Origin: Domibacillus robiginosus
Lineage (GTDB): Bacteria; Bacillota; Bacilli; Bacillales; Domibacillaceae
Reading direction: 5' to 3'
Assembly (NCBI RefSeq): GCF_000966195.1
Contig: NZ_LAHL01000043.1
Span: 1-44,858, forward strand
DNA: 44,858 nt
Below, one piece after another: positions 1-9,011 of this stretch. A program made the translations under genes and the position numbers. Under the pieces are notes generated by a model. It was given only the letters and a program-made list of their open reading frames with translations, ran no database searches and was not told where the DNA came from. The first letter of the stretch is position 1. Each line of letters opens with the position of its first letter.

Positions 1-2
1 AA

Positions 3-92
3 AAATTGTCTATGCAGGCGATGCTGACTTTTGCTGCCATGAATTTGAAGAAGCTGGCCTGCTGGACATGGAAAGGTCCAGTAGCATCATAA
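3..92 (+). mobile_element. C-terminal fragment of a DDE-type transposase, cut by the window edge
   Basis: The frame opening at base 3 encodes about 29 residues ending at a TAA (90-92), including LTFAAMNLKKLA. This pattern is typical of the C-terminus of IS-encoded DDE transposases in Bacillaceae. Only the tail is inside the window, so I cannot tell whether the gene is intact to the left or which IS family it belongs to. It runs towards the thr operon and ends about 160 bases from the thrB stop. The perfect hairpin at 174-211 may mark the end of the element or simply terminate its transcript. Confidence 0.5.
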
Positions 93-173
93 AAATAGAC
101 CCTCGCAGAGGGCAAAATGCACGATTCTCGCCCATTTTGCAGTTAGTTTCCAAGAAAACCTCATCAAAATTTA

Positions 174-211
174 AAAAGGGACTTGGAATGAGGCCATTCC
201 AAGTCCCTTTT
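174..211. terminator. Perfect 16-bp hairpin downstream of the transposase remnant
   Basis: Arms 174-189 and 196-211 are perfect inverted repeats around a 6-base loop. They are flanked by A's on the left and end in T's, so the structure could terminate in either direction. It could also be the end structure of the insertion sequence. Confidence 0.6.
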
Positions 212-223
212 GTCTACAGTCTG

Positions 224-251
224 ACCGGCGGAAATTTCCGCCGGTTTTTTT
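224..251. terminator. Terminator between transposase remnant and thrB
   Basis: The GC-rich palindrome 224-245 (ACCGGCGGAAA and its complement) is followed on the plus strand by seven T's, a good intrinsic terminator for plus-strand reading. On the minus strand the same stem lies just after the thrB stop but lacks a U-tract. It is preceded by a 16-mer (209-224) that recurs at 10849-10864. Confidence 0.7.
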
Positions 252-1140
252 ATTGCCACACTGGGCCGTTTGCTTCCACATTCAATTGTAAAATATCACA
301 GTCTGGAAACCGCTCCTTGAAAGCCGATGCAATCGCTGCACCTTTGCCGAGCGGCGCCAGAGTCAAAACGGTCGGGCCTGCACCGCTGATAACCGTCGCA
401 TACGCCCCGAGCTCTTTCGCCTTCTCGCGCGCTGGAGCAAATTCTTTAATAAGTGCAGCACGGTACGGCTCATGAAAAACATCACGTTCCATCATACGGC
501 CGGCTGTATCATAATCCCGCTGCATAAACGCCGCTGTGAGCATATTGGAAACCGCACTGGCTAAAACCGCGTCCTTACGGCTGAACGAATCCGGCAAAAC
601 GTTGCGTGCATCTTCCGTTTTTAATTCATACGGCGGCACAATCGCAATCAAATCTACATCAGGCGCGGGCAAAGACAGCAGCTCCGCCTGCTCTCCCAGC
701 GACACACCGCATACCATACCGCCAAACAGAGAGGCACCGATATTGTCCGGGTGCCCTTCAAATTGATCACCGATGTTTAATTTTTCCGCATCCGTTAACT
801 GTAGGCTGGCAAAGCGGTCGGCAATTTCAATACCTGCTGCAATGGCGGCTGCACTGCTGCCAAGGCCTCTGGCAAGCGGAATCTCACTTTTTAGCACCGC
901 TTCTACCGGCGGCATTTCTACGCCGCGAAGAGCGGCTGTTTTTTTTGCTACGACCGCAATTAAATGGCGGTCATCTTCGGGGAGTCCCGCAAGCAGGTCG
1001 GATTCGTGAGAAAATGCCCACTGCTCCGCCTGCTTAACGTCTACCGTTAAATAAAGGTTAAAAGCAAGGCCGATCGAGTCAAATCCAGGCCCTAAATTGG
1101 CCGTTGATGCCGGCACTTTCAAAGAGCCGGAAGAAATCAT
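250..1140 (-). CDS. thrB: Homoserine kinase
   Basis: Phosphorylates L-homoserine with ATP to O-phosphohomoserine, the substrate of threonine synthase, in the cytoplasm. The 296-residue protein is a full-length GHMP kinase: the N-terminal [12 protein letters not shown] motif (residues 10-21), the ATP-binding loop [12 protein letters not shown] (88-99), and a C-terminal glycine-rich SGAGPT stretch. Its ATG overlaps the thrC stop by four bases (1137-1140), so it is translationally coupled as the last gene of hom-thrC-thrB. Nothing looks damaged. Confidence 0.97.
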   Translation of the reverse strand: MISSGSLKVPASTANLGPGFDSIGLAFNLYLTVDVKQAEQWAFSHESDLLAGLPEDDRHLIAVVAKKTAALRGVEMPPVEAVLKSEIPLARGLGSSAAAIAAGIEIADRFASLQLTDAEKLNIGDQFEGHPDNIGASLFGGMVCGVSLGEQAELLSLPAPDVDLIAIVPPYELKTEDARNVLPDSFSRKDAVLASAVSNMLTAAFMQRDYDTAGRMMERDVFHEPYRAALIKEFAPAREKAKELGAYATVISGAGPTVLTLAPLGKGAAIASAFKERFPDCDILQLNVEANGPVWQ

Positions 1141-2201
1141 GCTTCCACCACTCCGCGGATAAAGTTAAACACCGCTTCTTCACTGTTTGGCAGAACCGTT
1201 GGCTTTTTCTCGATTTGCGCAATCGCTGTTTGCGGATCTTTCAAGCCGTTTCCAGTCAGTACAGCGACAATGTTTGCTCCCTGCTCGATTTCGCCTGATT
1301 TCACATGCTTGATGATACCCGCGATCGACGCATTTGATGCAGGTTCTGCAAAAATACCTTCTTCACGTGTCATCATTTCGTATGCTTCTAAAATTTCAGC
1401 GTCTGTAACAAAATCGATTTTACCGCCCGACTCATCACGCGCTGCTTCTGCAAATTTCCAGCTGGCCGGGTTACCGATCCGGATTGCCGTTGCCACTGTT
1501 TCCGGCTGGGCAATTGGCTCTCCCTGAACGATCGCTGCCGCTCCTTCTGCTTCAAATCCGTGCATGCGCGGAAGGCCCGTGCCGAATTTTTCATTGTATT
1601 CTTTAAAGCCTTTCCAGTATGCGGTGATATTACCGGCATTTCCAACCGGGATCGCTAACACATCCGGTGCTTGTCCAAGCTGGTCGCATACTTCAAATGC
1701 AGCTGTTTTTTGTCCTTCGATCCGATATGGGTTCACAGAGTTTACAAGTGTAATCGGTGATTTTTCGCTGATATTGCGGACCATTGTCAAAGCTTCATCA
1801 AAGTTTCCTTCAATCGCGACAATTTCAGCTCCGTACATCATTGCCTGTGCCAGTTTACCAAGAGCAATTTTGCCGTCAGGAATGACAACAATGGTTTTCA
1901 TTCCTGCACGCGATGCATACGCAGCCGCTGCGGCAGATGTGTTCCCTGTTGACGCACAGATAACCGTGTTGCTTCCTTCTTCTTTCGCTTTGGCTACTGC
2001 CATTACCATACCGCGGTCTTTAAAAGAGCCAGTTGGATTAGCACCCTCTACTTTTACGTGAATGTTCACACCGAGTTTTTTAGAAATATTCACAAGCGGA
2101 ATCAGCGGTGTGTTTCCTTCCATTAGTGAAAGGGCCGGTGTGTTTTCCGTAACCGGTAAAAATTCTTTGTATTGGTGTAATAAACCTTCCCATTTTGCCA
2201 T
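1137..2201 (-). CDS. thrC: Threonine synthase
   Basis: PLP-dependent enzyme that converts O-phosphohomoserine and water to threonine and phosphate, the last step of the pathway. The 354-residue length matches the Bacillus type. The PLP-binding lysine is K61 in GSFKDRG, and the ASTGNTSAA loop (phosphate/cofactor binding) follows. The gene starts two bases after the hom stop and overlaps thrB, so the three genes form one operon. Confidence 0.97.
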   Translation of the reverse strand: MAKWEGLLHQYKEFLPVTENTPALSLMEGNTPLIPLVNISKKLGVNIHVKVEGANPTGSFKDRGMVMAVAKAKEEGSNTVICASTGNTSAAAAAYASRAGMKTIVVIPDGKIALGKLAQAMMYGAEIVAIEGNFDEALTMVRNISEKSPITLVNSVNPYRIEGQKTAAFEVCDQLGQAPDVLAIPVGNAGNITAYWKGFKEYNEKFGTGLPRMHGFEAEGAAAIVQGEPIAQPETVATAIRIGNPASWKFAEAARDESGGKIDFVTDAEILEAYEMMTREEGIFAEPASNASIAGIIKHVKSGEIEQGANIVAVLTGNGLKDPQTAIAQIEKKPTVLPNSEEAVFNFIRGVVEA

Positions 2202-2203
2202 AA

Positions 2204-3502
2204 TTATGCTCCTTCTCCTTCAACGCGGTAGAAACTTTCAATTGAACGAACAACCGCCAAGTCTTTGATTTGTTCCTGCATTTGTTTGTAGCTTTCATCT
2301 GATGCTCTGTGTGTAACAATAACAATCTCAGCGACACCGTCTTCTTCAAGCGGCAGCTGAAGAATTTTTTCAAAGCTGATGCCATTACTTGAAAACAGCT
2401 TCGTCAGCTCAGAAAACGCGCCTACTTCATCGCGAACGTGAAGACGGATAAAGTATTTCGCAAATTTTTCATCTGATGCTTTCAGCTGCTTTTCAAACTG
2501 CGGTACAGCGATGCTTTTTCCATTTACACCGAGTCTCATGTTGGTAATAACGGCAACAAGGTCACTGACGATCGACGTTGCTGTCGGAAGTCCGCCGGCA
2601 CCCGGTCCGTAAAACATCGTTTCACCAACCGCATCTCCGTACACGTAAACGGCATTGTATTCATCGTTGACAGAAGCAAGCGGGTGATTGTTTGATAGGA
2701 ACGTTGGCTGCACGCTCACTTCAGCTCCGCCATTTTGCTGATCTGCATAGCCAATTAGCTTCATCGTGTAGCCAAGTGTCTGGCCATGTTTTAAATCGCT
2801 GTCTGATACTTTAGAAATTCCGCTTACATCTACATCTTCAAGCTCGATATCCATCGAGAAAGCAAGGCGGGCCAGAATTGCCATTTTACGAGCGGCATCA
2901 AGACCTTCTACGTCGGAAGTCGGGTCTGCTTCTGCAAAGCCAAGATCCTGTGCTTCTTGAAGCGCCACTTCGTACGACATGCCTTCTTTGTTCATTTTTG
3001 TCAGGATAAAGTTGGTCGTACCGTTGACAATCCCCATCATCGTTCTGATTTTATCAGAAGCAAGTCCATCTGCAAGACCCCGGATAATCGGGATACCGCC
3101 GGCAACACTTGCTTCATAGTAAAAGTCACAGCCATTTTCTGCCGCTGCCTTCAGCAGTTCTGACCCGTACAGCGCCACAAGGTCTTTGTTCGCTGTCACA
3201 ACGTGTTTTTTCTGATGAAGTGCATCCAGCAAAAGCTTTTTCGTTTCATCAATACCGCCCATTACTTCGACGATCACATCCACGTCCGGATCGTTGATTA
3301 CATCATATGGATCAAGTGTGAGGGACTCTTTTGCCAGCTCCACTTCACGCTTTTTCTCAACATTTTTGACCAATACTTTTGTGACTTCAACCGAGCAGCC
3401 AACGCGGTGAGCAAGCTGTTCCTGATGATCCTGAATCATCTTGACAACGCCTGTGCCAACTGTCCCGAGACCGAGTAATCCTACTTTTACATTGTCCTTC
3501 AT
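2204..3502 (-). CDS. hom: Homoserine dehydrogenase
   Basis: NAD(P)-dependent reduction of aspartate semialdehyde to homoserine, the branch point to threonine and methionine. About 432 residues: N-terminal Rossmann motif GLGTVGTGV, central catalytic domain with the NGTTNFILT signature, and a C-terminal ACT domain (roughly residues 350-425), the usual site of threonine feedback. The open frame extends four codons upstream to a GTG, but I chose the ATG at 3502 because GAGGTG lies about 8 bases ahead of it; the GTG is itself part of that ribosome site. First gene of hom-thrC-thrB. Confidence 0.96.
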   Translation of the reverse strand: MKDNVKVGLLGLGTVGTGVVKMIQDHQEQLAHRVGCSVEVTKVLVKNVEKKREVELAKESLTLDPYDVINDPDVDVIVEVMGGIDETKKLLLDALHQKKHVVTANKDLVALYGSELLKAAAENGCDFYYEASVAGGIPIIRGLADGLASDKIRTMMGIVNGTTNFILTKMNKEGMSYEVALQEAQDLGFAEADPTSDVEGLDAARKMAILARLAFSMDIELEDVDVSGISKVSDSDLKHGQTLGYTMKLIGYADQQNGGAEVSVQPTFLSNNHPLASVNDEYNAVYVYGDAVGETMFYGPGAGGLPTATSIVSDLVAVITNMRLGVNGKSIAVPQFEKQLKASDEKFAKYFIRLHVRDEVGAFSELTKLFSSNGISFEKILQLPLEEDGVAEIVIVTHRASDESYKQMQEQIKDLAVVRSIESFYRVEGEGA

Positions 3503-3561
3503 CCTAAACGTCACCTCAACTATGTATTTTTCTGATGTACATTTGTTTTTGTATAGTAGAC

Positions 3562-3590
3562 ATTATATCGGTCTTTCTACTTGAATACAA
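3562..3590 (-). promoter_or_regulatory. Sigma-A promoter of the hom-thrC-thrB operon
   Basis: Read on the minus strand, TTGTAT (3585-3590) and a perfect TATAAT (3562-3567) are separated by 17 bases. They lie about 60 bases upstream of the hom start. No T-box or riboswitch is visible in the short leader. Confidence 0.75.
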
Positions 3591-3666
3591 CCCTATCTTT
3601 TGGAAAAATAGAAAAATCACTTTTTTAATAAAACAATATTTTCGCACAATTCTTATATTATAGAAA

Positions 3667-3691
3667 ACAACCGCTCGTTTCAAGCGGTTGT
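3667..3691 (-). terminator. Terminator of the beta-helix protein gene
   Basis: A 9-bp stem (3667-3675 with 3683-3691, ACAACCGCT and its complement) overlaps the stop codon of the upstream minus-strand gene. It is followed on that strand by TTTTCTATAAT, a typical intrinsic terminator separating it from hom. Confidence 0.75.
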
Positions 3692-5170
3692 CGTGTTTTT
3701 CGATGAAGCGCTCGTTGCACCCGCCGAAATAGAAAGCGGGCATGGTCCACAATTAACAAAACGGGCATTTTCGATCGTCACATATTCCGGTTTGTTCGCG
3801 CCGCCGAATACTTTGAGCGCAGCACCAGCTGTAGCAAAATCACGCATGGCTATGTCGCGAATATGCACATGTTTCGCTTTGTATTGAATACCTGCTACAG
3901 GCAGATTTTTATAATCATACGCCGGATCACCAACTGCACGCAGCCCGTTCACCACAACATGATGGTAAGCGGACACAGTTAAAACGCGCGGTTTTGATAC
4001 AGCATATAGCTCTGTGTAAATAGGGTGAATAGAGACAATGCGCGTTGCGGTAATGAACCGGGCTGTTTTTGAATCCGGATCTTCTGCTGCGTGATGGCCG
4101 ATATGGCGGAAATTAAATGATCGATTGTCGTTTTCGGACAGATGGCCAATAATATGCACATTGGCAGCCGCTGAACTGGTTGCGTGTGCTTTAATTTCTA
4201 CACCGCCGAAGCAGCGGGCCGACACATTATTCACGAGCCAGACCGTCCGCGAGCCGTCGTCGACTTCAAATCCGTTGGAGTTTGAAATTCCTTTTTTATG
4301 GCTGCGCCCTGATGGATCACACATAAAACAATTCGAAATGAAAATGTAGTCACTGTGATGTGTCGTCACGCCGTCGTCCCCAAAGCCGGTTCCCGTACAG
4401 CCGTCAATCCAGACAAAGCGGCTTCCGCCTCTGGCGCGGTGGCCGTCTCCCGAATAATCGTACAGGGTCGAGGATACGTCATAGCAATGCAGGCCAGGAT
4501 TGATCGCATCACAGTTCCGAATCCAGCCGTATGTGACATTTGCAAAAGTTAAACAGCTTGACCGGTTGTTTCCGCTGGATGACTTTTCATCAGGATGAAG
4601 CCGCTCAAGCGACCAATCAAGTGTTAACCCTTCTATTAATATGTGATGGTTGCCTTTCACATGATTTTCATTTGTCAGCACAAAGCTTCTTTTCGGGGCC
4701 GTGTCCCGGAGCTTTAGGATCGTTTTTCCTACCCCCGCTCCCCTGACGATGGTATTCGATGGAACGTGCAGTTCATCGACGATGTATGTTCCTTCCGCTA
4801 AATAAATGGTTTTTCCGCCTCCAGAAAGTGCGCCTTGAATGTCGTCTCCGGGTTTTACATAAACAGTAGAGACGGCCCGCTCTTCCAGCACGCTGTATTC
4901 CCGGTCCAGCACTGGCTTCCAATCTGGATAAGCCCCTGTTTCATCTACAAGTGTACGGTGCAGCTGGATCGGTTCCTCTCGTCTAGTCCATAGAGATTTC
5001 AAAACGTCAAACAGCGATTTTTTTTCTTCTTCCGGCTTCCATTCTGCCGCTGAAGCAAAAAAAAGGCTGTTTGTTTCCTCGACAGCTTGAAGCAGCGGCA
5101 GGCTGTCTTTAAAATAAGCTTCGATCAAATGCATATTTGTTTTTGGATCATGGCTTCTTTTTAAAGGCAT
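3680..5170 (-). CDS. Right-handed beta-helix (pectate-lyase superfamily) protein
   Basis: A 496-residue protein. After an N-terminal helical region (about 1-90) it has VKPGDDIQGAL, TIYLAEGTYIV and NTIVRGAGVGKTIL, the pattern that starts pectate-lyase/tailspike-type right-handed beta-helices. Short repeats then run to the end (HILIEGLTLD, GWIRNCDAIN, WIDGCTGTGFGDDG, YIFISNCFM). The substrate cannot be read from the sequence; pectin, glycan and structural roles are all open. There is no signal peptide, which is unusual for a secreted polysaccharidase. The ATG has AAAGGA about 9 bases upstream and lies 41 bases downstream of the NRDE gene, with which it is probably co-transcribed. Confidence 0.75.
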   Translation of the reverse strand: MPLKRSHDPKTNMHLIEAYFKDSLPLLQAVEETNSLFFASAAEWKPEEEKKSLFDVLKSLWTRREEPIQLHRTLVDETGAYPDWKPVLDREYSVLEERAVSTVYVKPGDDIQGALSGGGKTIYLAEGTYIVDELHVPSNTIVRGAGVGKTILKLRDTAPKRSFVLTNENHVKGNHHILIEGLTLDWSLERLHPDEKSSSGNNRSSCLTFANVTYGWIRNCDAINPGLHCYDVSSTLYDYSGDGHRARGGSRFVWIDGCTGTGFGDDGVTTHHSDYIFISNCFMCDPSGRSHKKGISNSNGFEVDDGSRTVWLVNNVSARCFGGVEIKAHATSSAAANVHIIGHLSENDNRSFNFRHIGHHAAEDPDSKTARFITATRIVSIHPIYTELYAVSKPRVLTVSAYHHVVVNGLRAVGDPAYDYKNLPVAGIQYKAKHVHIRDIAMRDFATAGAALKVFGGANKPEYVTIENARFVNCGPCPLSISAGATSASSKNTTTA

Positions 5171-5211
5171 GTTTATTTTTCCTTTCTTTTTGAATTTTGC
5201 ACATAATGTTA

Positions 5212-5961
5212 TTAGTAAAAATCCAAGGTAAAAGATTGTTCTTTAAAGGGTTTGCCCGATTTAAAAGTCCGCTCTGTCCATTGTGCCTGCCGGCAGCTGT
5301 TTACCTGGAGGACAGTAGAGCAGCGCGTACCATAGTGCGGGCTTTCAATAAAAATCGGCGACAGCAGCCGTTCCCACTCGATCGTTACCCCGGTGTCTGG
5401 CAGAGCCTCATCGGCTGCGCGCTCCCTGTCTTGAAGCATAGAAAACATCTCTTCTTTTCGCCCAAAAGATTCTTTCATTCCCTGCTTAATTTTGACCGTT
5501 TTCGGCCACGGCGTATTTAAAAAAGCATTGCTGATGGCATGAATACCTGGTGGAAGACGAAATGGCCGGCTCCCTGATCGGCTGCTGTATACCCATAACG
5601 CTTCTATCGTACCGGCAATTACATTAAAACCGGGATAGCGTTTTTTTTCCCTGTCCAGGTTATTCAAAAACACTTCTGCACTTGCCTCGCTTTCTAAAAA
5701 AGAACGGACAATATGGCCGCGTGATGCTTTTTCTTTTCCTTCTACGCCCGGCTCCCGGTAATTCGTCAGCGCACAAAAGCGGCCGTTTTTGGAAAGCTCC
5801 ATCCAGGTGCCACCCTTTTCCAGATCACGCCCCGCTAAAATGGGGGCTTCCTCCCACCAGTGAGAGGGGAGCGTCGGCCGCCCATAAAATTCATCCCGAT
5901 TTGCTGCCACAACGAGCGGCTTATCTCTGTTCACCTGATAAGCAATGGCAATTAAACACAT
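5212..5961 (-). CDS. NRDE (TANGO2-like) family protein
   Basis: 249 residues starting with MCLI and carrying the family-defining NRDE motif at residues 21-24, then GGTWMELSKNGRFCALTNYRE. This is the conserved core of the NRDE/TANGO2 family (PF05742), found in bacteria and eukaryotes. The biochemical role in bacteria is unsettled. The fold and the N-terminal Met-Cys have suggested an Ntn-hydrolase-like protein, but that is inference. GAGGAAAG lies upstream of the ATG. Probably in an operon with the downstream beta-helix protein. Confidence 0.85.
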   Translation of the reverse strand: MCLIAIAYQVNRDKPLVVAANRDEFYGRPTLPSHWWEEAPILAGRDLEKGGTWMELSKNGRFCALTNYREPGVEGKEKASRGHIVRSFLESEASAEVFLNNLDREKKRYPGFNVIAGTIEALWVYSSRSGSRPFRLPPGIHAISNAFLNTPWPKTVKIKQGMKESFGRKEEMFSMLQDRERAADEALPDTGVTIEWERLLSPIFIESPHYGTRCSTVLQVNSCRQAQWTERTFKSGKPFKEQSFTLDFY

Positions 5962-6028
5962 ATGCTTTCCTCATTTCCTTTTTTTCATTATACGCAGGAG
6001 TGGCCAAATAGAACAAACAACACAAAAG

Positions 6029-6222
6029 GATAGTCAGCTATATGAACTTGCTGCAGAAATTAATTTTTAGAAGCGGATTCGCTTCATGAATTCGGAGAGA
6101 AAGTATTAAAGATTGCCTGTATGAAAAGCGGCTGTAATAAGCCGGAAGCGGAAGCGAAGAATATCTCGTAAAAAATGTTTGAACACTTAAAGCAAATGAA
6201 AAAGCCGCTGTTATTTAAATGA
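6029..6222 (+). pseudogene. Decayed small plus-strand gene of unknown function
   Basis: Adjacent plus-strand frames give coding-looking pieces: DSQLYELAAEINF in one frame (from about 6029), then LEADSLHEFGEKVLKIA...KPEAEAKNIS and, after one in-frame TAA, MFEHLKQMKKPLLFK ending at 6222 in another. Together they read like one small helical protein broken by a frameshift and a stop. I do not recognise the family. This fills most of the roughly 300-base gap between the NRDE and DUF779 genes. Confidence 0.35.
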
Positions 6223-6225
6223 AAT

Positions 6226-6257
6226 GAAACAAGCCCCAGTCTGAAGGGGCCTGTTTC
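6226..6257 (-). terminator. Terminator after the DUF779 gene
   Basis: A 12-bp stem with one G-U pair (6226-6237 with 6246-6257) lies three bases past the stop of the minus-strand gene at 6260. It is followed on that strand by an AT-rich tract. Confidence 0.75.
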
Positions 6258-6259
6258 GT

Positions 6260-6616
6260 TTATATATTGAGCTCACGGCGCTCTTCTTCAGTAAACACAC
6301 GCGATCTCGTTAAAAACCGTTTTCCCTCCGGCCCTTCAAGTGAAAACATACCGCCCCGCCCATTTACCACATCAATAATGAGCTGTGTGTGCTTCCAGTA
6401 TTCATATTGGGCGTCACTGATGTAAAACCTGGCGCCGCCAATTTCACCAAGCAGTTTGTCTGAATCTCCCGTTAAAAATTCACCATCCGGGTAGCACATA
6501 GGAGAGCTGCCATCACAGCACCCCCCTGACTGATGAAACATAAGCGGTCCATGCTTTTCCTTCAGCTTTTCAATTAACTCTATGGCCTCGGACGTTGCCG
6601 TTACACGGTCTACCAT
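6260..6616 (-). CDS. DUF779 family protein linked to aldehyde dehydrogenase
   Basis: 118 residues beginning MVDRVTATSEA. It carries GPLMFHQSGGCCDGSSPMC and the C-terminal FSLEGPEGKRFL of the DUF779 family. These small cysteine-rich proteins are commonly encoded next to AldB/AcoD-type aldehyde dehydrogenases; their function is unknown. The longer open frame reaches 6712, but AGGAGGGG precedes the ATG at 6616 and the longer form would run into the aldehyde dehydrogenase C-terminus and a hairpin. Downstream of and in line with the dehydrogenase. Confidence 0.88.
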   Translation of the reverse strand: MVDRVTATSEAIELIEKLKEKHGPLMFHQSGGCCDGSSPMCYPDGEFLTGDSDKLLGEIGGARFYISDAQYEYWKHTQLIIDVVNGRGGMFSLEGPEGKRFLTRSRVFTEEERRELNI

Positions 6617-6641
6617 GCTTCTCCCCTCCTGACAAAAAGAA

Positions 6642-6665
6642 CGCCGCCGCACAAAAGCGGCAGCG
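6642..6665 (-). terminator. Intercistronic hairpin between aldehyde dehydrogenase and DUF779 gene
   Basis: Stem 6642-6650/6657-6665 (CGCTGCCGC with GCGGCGGCG on the minus strand, one wobble) is followed by TTCTTTTT on that strand. It has all the marks of an intrinsic terminator yet sits between two co-oriented genes, so it probably lowers transcription of the second gene or protects the first mRNA's 3' end. Confidence 0.65.
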
Positions 6666-6674
6666 CGTAATGGT

Positions 6675-8192
6675 TTAAAAGAATCCAAGTGCGTCTTCTG
6701 AATAGCTGACAAGCAGGTTTTTCGTCTGCTGGTAATGATTCAGCATCATCAAATGGTTTTCACGGCCGATACCGGACATTTTATAGCCGCCGAATGCCGC
6801 ATGCGCCGGATACTGGTGATAACAGTTTGTCCACACACGACCTGCTTGAATGCTGCGACCAAACCGGTATGCCCGGTTTTGATGACGGGACCAGACCCCT
6901 GCGCCAAGACCGTACAAAGAATCATTGGCGATTTCAAGGGCTTCCGCTTCATCTTTAAAGGTTGTGACCGACACAACCGGTCCGAAAATCTCTTCCTGGA
7001 AAATACGCATTTTATTATGGCCTTTGAAAACCGTCGGCTTAATGTAGTAGCCGTTTTCAAATCCTTCCACCGTATTTCGCTCACCACCGGCCAGGCACTC
7101 GGCTCCTTCCTGCTTGCCGATATCAAGGTATGACAGAATTTTTTCCATCTGCTCGTTTGACGCCTGTGCCCCCATCATTGTATCCGTATCAAGCGGGTTG
7201 CCTGTTTTAATTTCATTCACCCGTTTAATGACGCGTTCCATAAATTTGTCGTAAATATTTTCGTGAACAAGCGCACGGGATGGGCATGTACATACTTCTC
7301 CCTGGTTCAGGGCAAACATGACAAATCCTTCGACCGCTTTGTTTAAAAACGCATCATCTTCTTCCATAATGTCATCAAAGAAAATATTCGGCGACTTGCC
7401 GCCAAGCTCCAGCGTGACCGGAATCAAATTTTGCGAAGCATACTGCATAATCAAGCGGCCAGTTGTCGTTTCACCGGTAAACGCAATTTTGGCAATTCGT
7501 TTATTAGAAGCAAGCGGCTTTCCGGCTTCGAGCCCAAAGCCATTGACAATATTAACAACGCCTGGCGGCAGCAAATCTTCAATTAGCTCCATAAACACCA
7601 GAATAGACGCCGGAGTCTGTTCTGCCGGCTTCAAGACCACACAGTTTCCTGCTGCCAGTGCCGGCGCCAGTTTCCATACACCCATGAGGAGCGGGAAGTT
7701 CCACGGAATAATTTGGCCGACAACGCCCAGCGGCTCATGAAAATGGTAGGCGACCGTCGTGTCATCAATTTGTGATAGTGAGCCCTCTTGAGCCCGAATC
7801 GCCCCGGCAAAATAACGAAAATGATCAATCGCGAGTGGCAGATCCGCATTAAGCGTTTCCCTGACTGCTTTTCCGTTGTCCCATGTTTCCGCAACTGCCA
7901 GCATTTCCAAATTTTCTTCCAGACGATCGGCAATTTTATTTAAAATGTTCGCACGCTCGGCCGGCGACGTTTTGCCCCACGCTTCTCTGGCACCATGTGC
8001 AGCATCAAGAGCAAGTTCAATATCCTCCGCCTGAGAACGGGCCACCTCACAAAATACTTCGCCTGTCACAGGCGTCGTATTTTCAAAGTACTGGCCGCCA
8101 AGCGGTGCTGTCCACTCGCCATTAATGTAATTGTCGTATTTTGCCTTGAATGTAACCTTTGAGCCTTCCTGTCCTGGATTTGCGTAGATCAT
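6675..8192 (-). CDS. NAD-dependent aldehyde dehydrogenase (AldB/AcoD/ExaC type)
   Basis: 505 residues, full length for the aldehyde dehydrogenase superfamily; oxidises an aldehyde, probably acetaldehyde or another short aliphatic one, to the acid. Visible signatures: N164 in IIPWNFP, E262 in LELGGKSPN and the catalytic C301 in NQGEVCTC. The paired DUF779 gene supports the acetaldehyde/AldB subgroup. An AGGGGG ribosome site precedes the ATG. A sigma-A promoter (8248-8276) and a cre-like site (8229-8243) upstream suggest carbon catabolite control. The neighbouring alcohol dehydrogenase gene is internally deleted, so the aldehyde would have to come from elsewhere. Confidence 0.93.
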   Translation of the reverse strand: MIYANPGQEGSKVTFKAKYDNYINGEWTAPLGGQYFENTTPVTGEVFCEVARSQAEDIELALDAAHGAREAWGKTSPAERANILNKIADRLEENLEMLAVAETWDNGKAVRETLNADLPLAIDHFRYFAGAIRAQEGSLSQIDDTTVAYHFHEPLGVVGQIIPWNFPLLMGVWKLAPALAAGNCVVLKPAEQTPASILVFMELIEDLLPPGVVNIVNGFGLEAGKPLASNKRIAKIAFTGETTTGRLIMQYASQNLIPVTLELGGKSPNIFFDDIMEEDDAFLNKAVEGFVMFALNQGEVCTCPSRALVHENIYDKFMERVIKRVNEIKTGNPLDTDTMMGAQASNEQMEKILSYLDIGKQEGAECLAGGERNTVEGFENGYYIKPTVFKGHNKMRIFQEEIFGPVVSVTTFKDEAEALEIANDSLYGLGAGVWSRHQNRAYRFGRSIQAGRVWTNCYHQYPAHAAFGGYKMSGIGRENHLMMLNHYQQTKNLLVSYSEDALGFF

Positions 8193-8228
8193 ATACCCTT
8201 TCCCCCTTTGAATGATGGAAACTGTTAT

Positions 8229-8243
8229 ATAAAACGCTTACAT
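8229..8243 (-). promoter_or_regulatory. Candidate cre (CcpA) site downstream of the aldehyde dehydrogenase promoter
   Basis: Minus-strand ATGTAAGCGTTTTAT fits the cre consensus WTGNAANCGNWNNCW with one mismatch. It lies just downstream of the -10 box, where CcpA would block transcription. Confidence 0.5.
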
Positions 8244-8247
8244 TTCC

Positions 8248-8276
8248 AAAATAACGGTTCCCTCTATGAATGTCAA
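8248..8276 (-). promoter_or_regulatory. Sigma-A promoter for the aldehyde dehydrogenase gene
   Basis: Perfect TTGACA (8271-8276 on the minus strand), a 17-base spacer, then TATTTT (8248-8253), about 56 bases upstream of the start codon. Confidence 0.65.
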
Positions 8277-8285
8277 CCGATCCGC

Positions 8286-8834
8286 TTACAAAGTGAGCAC
8301 AATACGCCCATTAATTTTTCCTTGTGTCATTTTGTCGAATACGCTGTTAACCTCATCAAGCGGTGCCGTTTCTACCTGTGCTTTTACTTTACTGCGCGCC
8401 GCAAAGTCAAGTGCTTCTTTCATATCAAGGCGTGTACCGACAATAGAGCTTTTTACAGATACGCCATTTAAAACCGTATTAAAAATCGGAATCGGCAGTT
8501 CATCATTTGGCAGTCCTACCACAACAAGCGTCCCACCACGCTTTACAGAACGGTATGCCTGCTCAAAGGCTTTTTTCGTGACAGCCACGCTGATCGCCGC
8601 CCGCACACCGCCTACTTTTTCGGTAATGGCTTCGGCCGGGTTCTCGTTCATTCCATTCACTACTTCGTCTGCTCCGAGGCTTTTAGCGAGATCTAGCTTT
8701 TCATCCGCAATATTAACGGATGGCTTTGGTACATCTTTGATTTCAAGCTGCTGATGAAACGCATTGACAACGGCTGCTTTCATATTTGTTTGGACTTCAG
8801 ACTGCTGGTTTTCATTGACGGCTGTTGTTTTCAT
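8286..8834 (-). pseudogene. Internally deleted zinc-type alcohol dehydrogenase (AdhA-like)
   Basis: The 182-residue frame is open but joins two distant parts of a normally ~340-residue alcohol dehydrogenase. After an extra N-terminus (about 17 residues) come MKAAVVNAF and EIKDVPKP, the usual start. The next residues, VNIADEKLDLAKSLGADEVVN, belong to the middle of the Rossmann domain. Missing are the catalytic zinc motif, the structural-zinc cysteines and the glycine-rich NAD-binding loop, roughly 160 residues. The rest to KINGRIVLTL is well conserved. The start was chosen at the ATG with AGGGGG nine bases upstream. It cannot be an active dehydrogenase. Confidence 0.85.
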
Positions 8835-8985
8835 TTGTTCGTTCCCCCTTTTAATTGGTCGTTCGCTTCTTTTATTGCAAGCGTTGTGCCTATAGTGAAA
8901 ACGCCGACAAAAAGCGCTTTGTCTGCTGCCTGGGCCCCTTTTTTGGCTCACTGGGCCAAAATAACGGCCTGTGCCGTCAAAAAAA

Positions 8986-9011
8986 CGGCTTTCTCAATAT
9001 TGAGAAAGCCG
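8986..9011 (-). terminator. Terminator of the PAP2 phosphatase gene
   Basis: Perfect palindrome (CGGCTTTCTCAAT and its complement) overlapping the stop codon of the minus-strand gene, followed on that strand by six T's. Confidence 0.85.

Noticed and set aside
68-475. 135-codon open frame on the plus strand
   Set aside because: It runs through two terminators and antisense to thrB; the transposase frame explains its first part.
3503-3660. T-box leader upstream of hom
   Set aside because: No specifier-loop or TGGNACCGCG-type T-box sequence; leader too short.
8909-8926. Palindrome GACAAAAAGCGCTTTGTC upstream of the truncated adh gene as an operator
   Set aside because: Short and unsupported by any partner site; could be part of the promoter region but no function can be argued.
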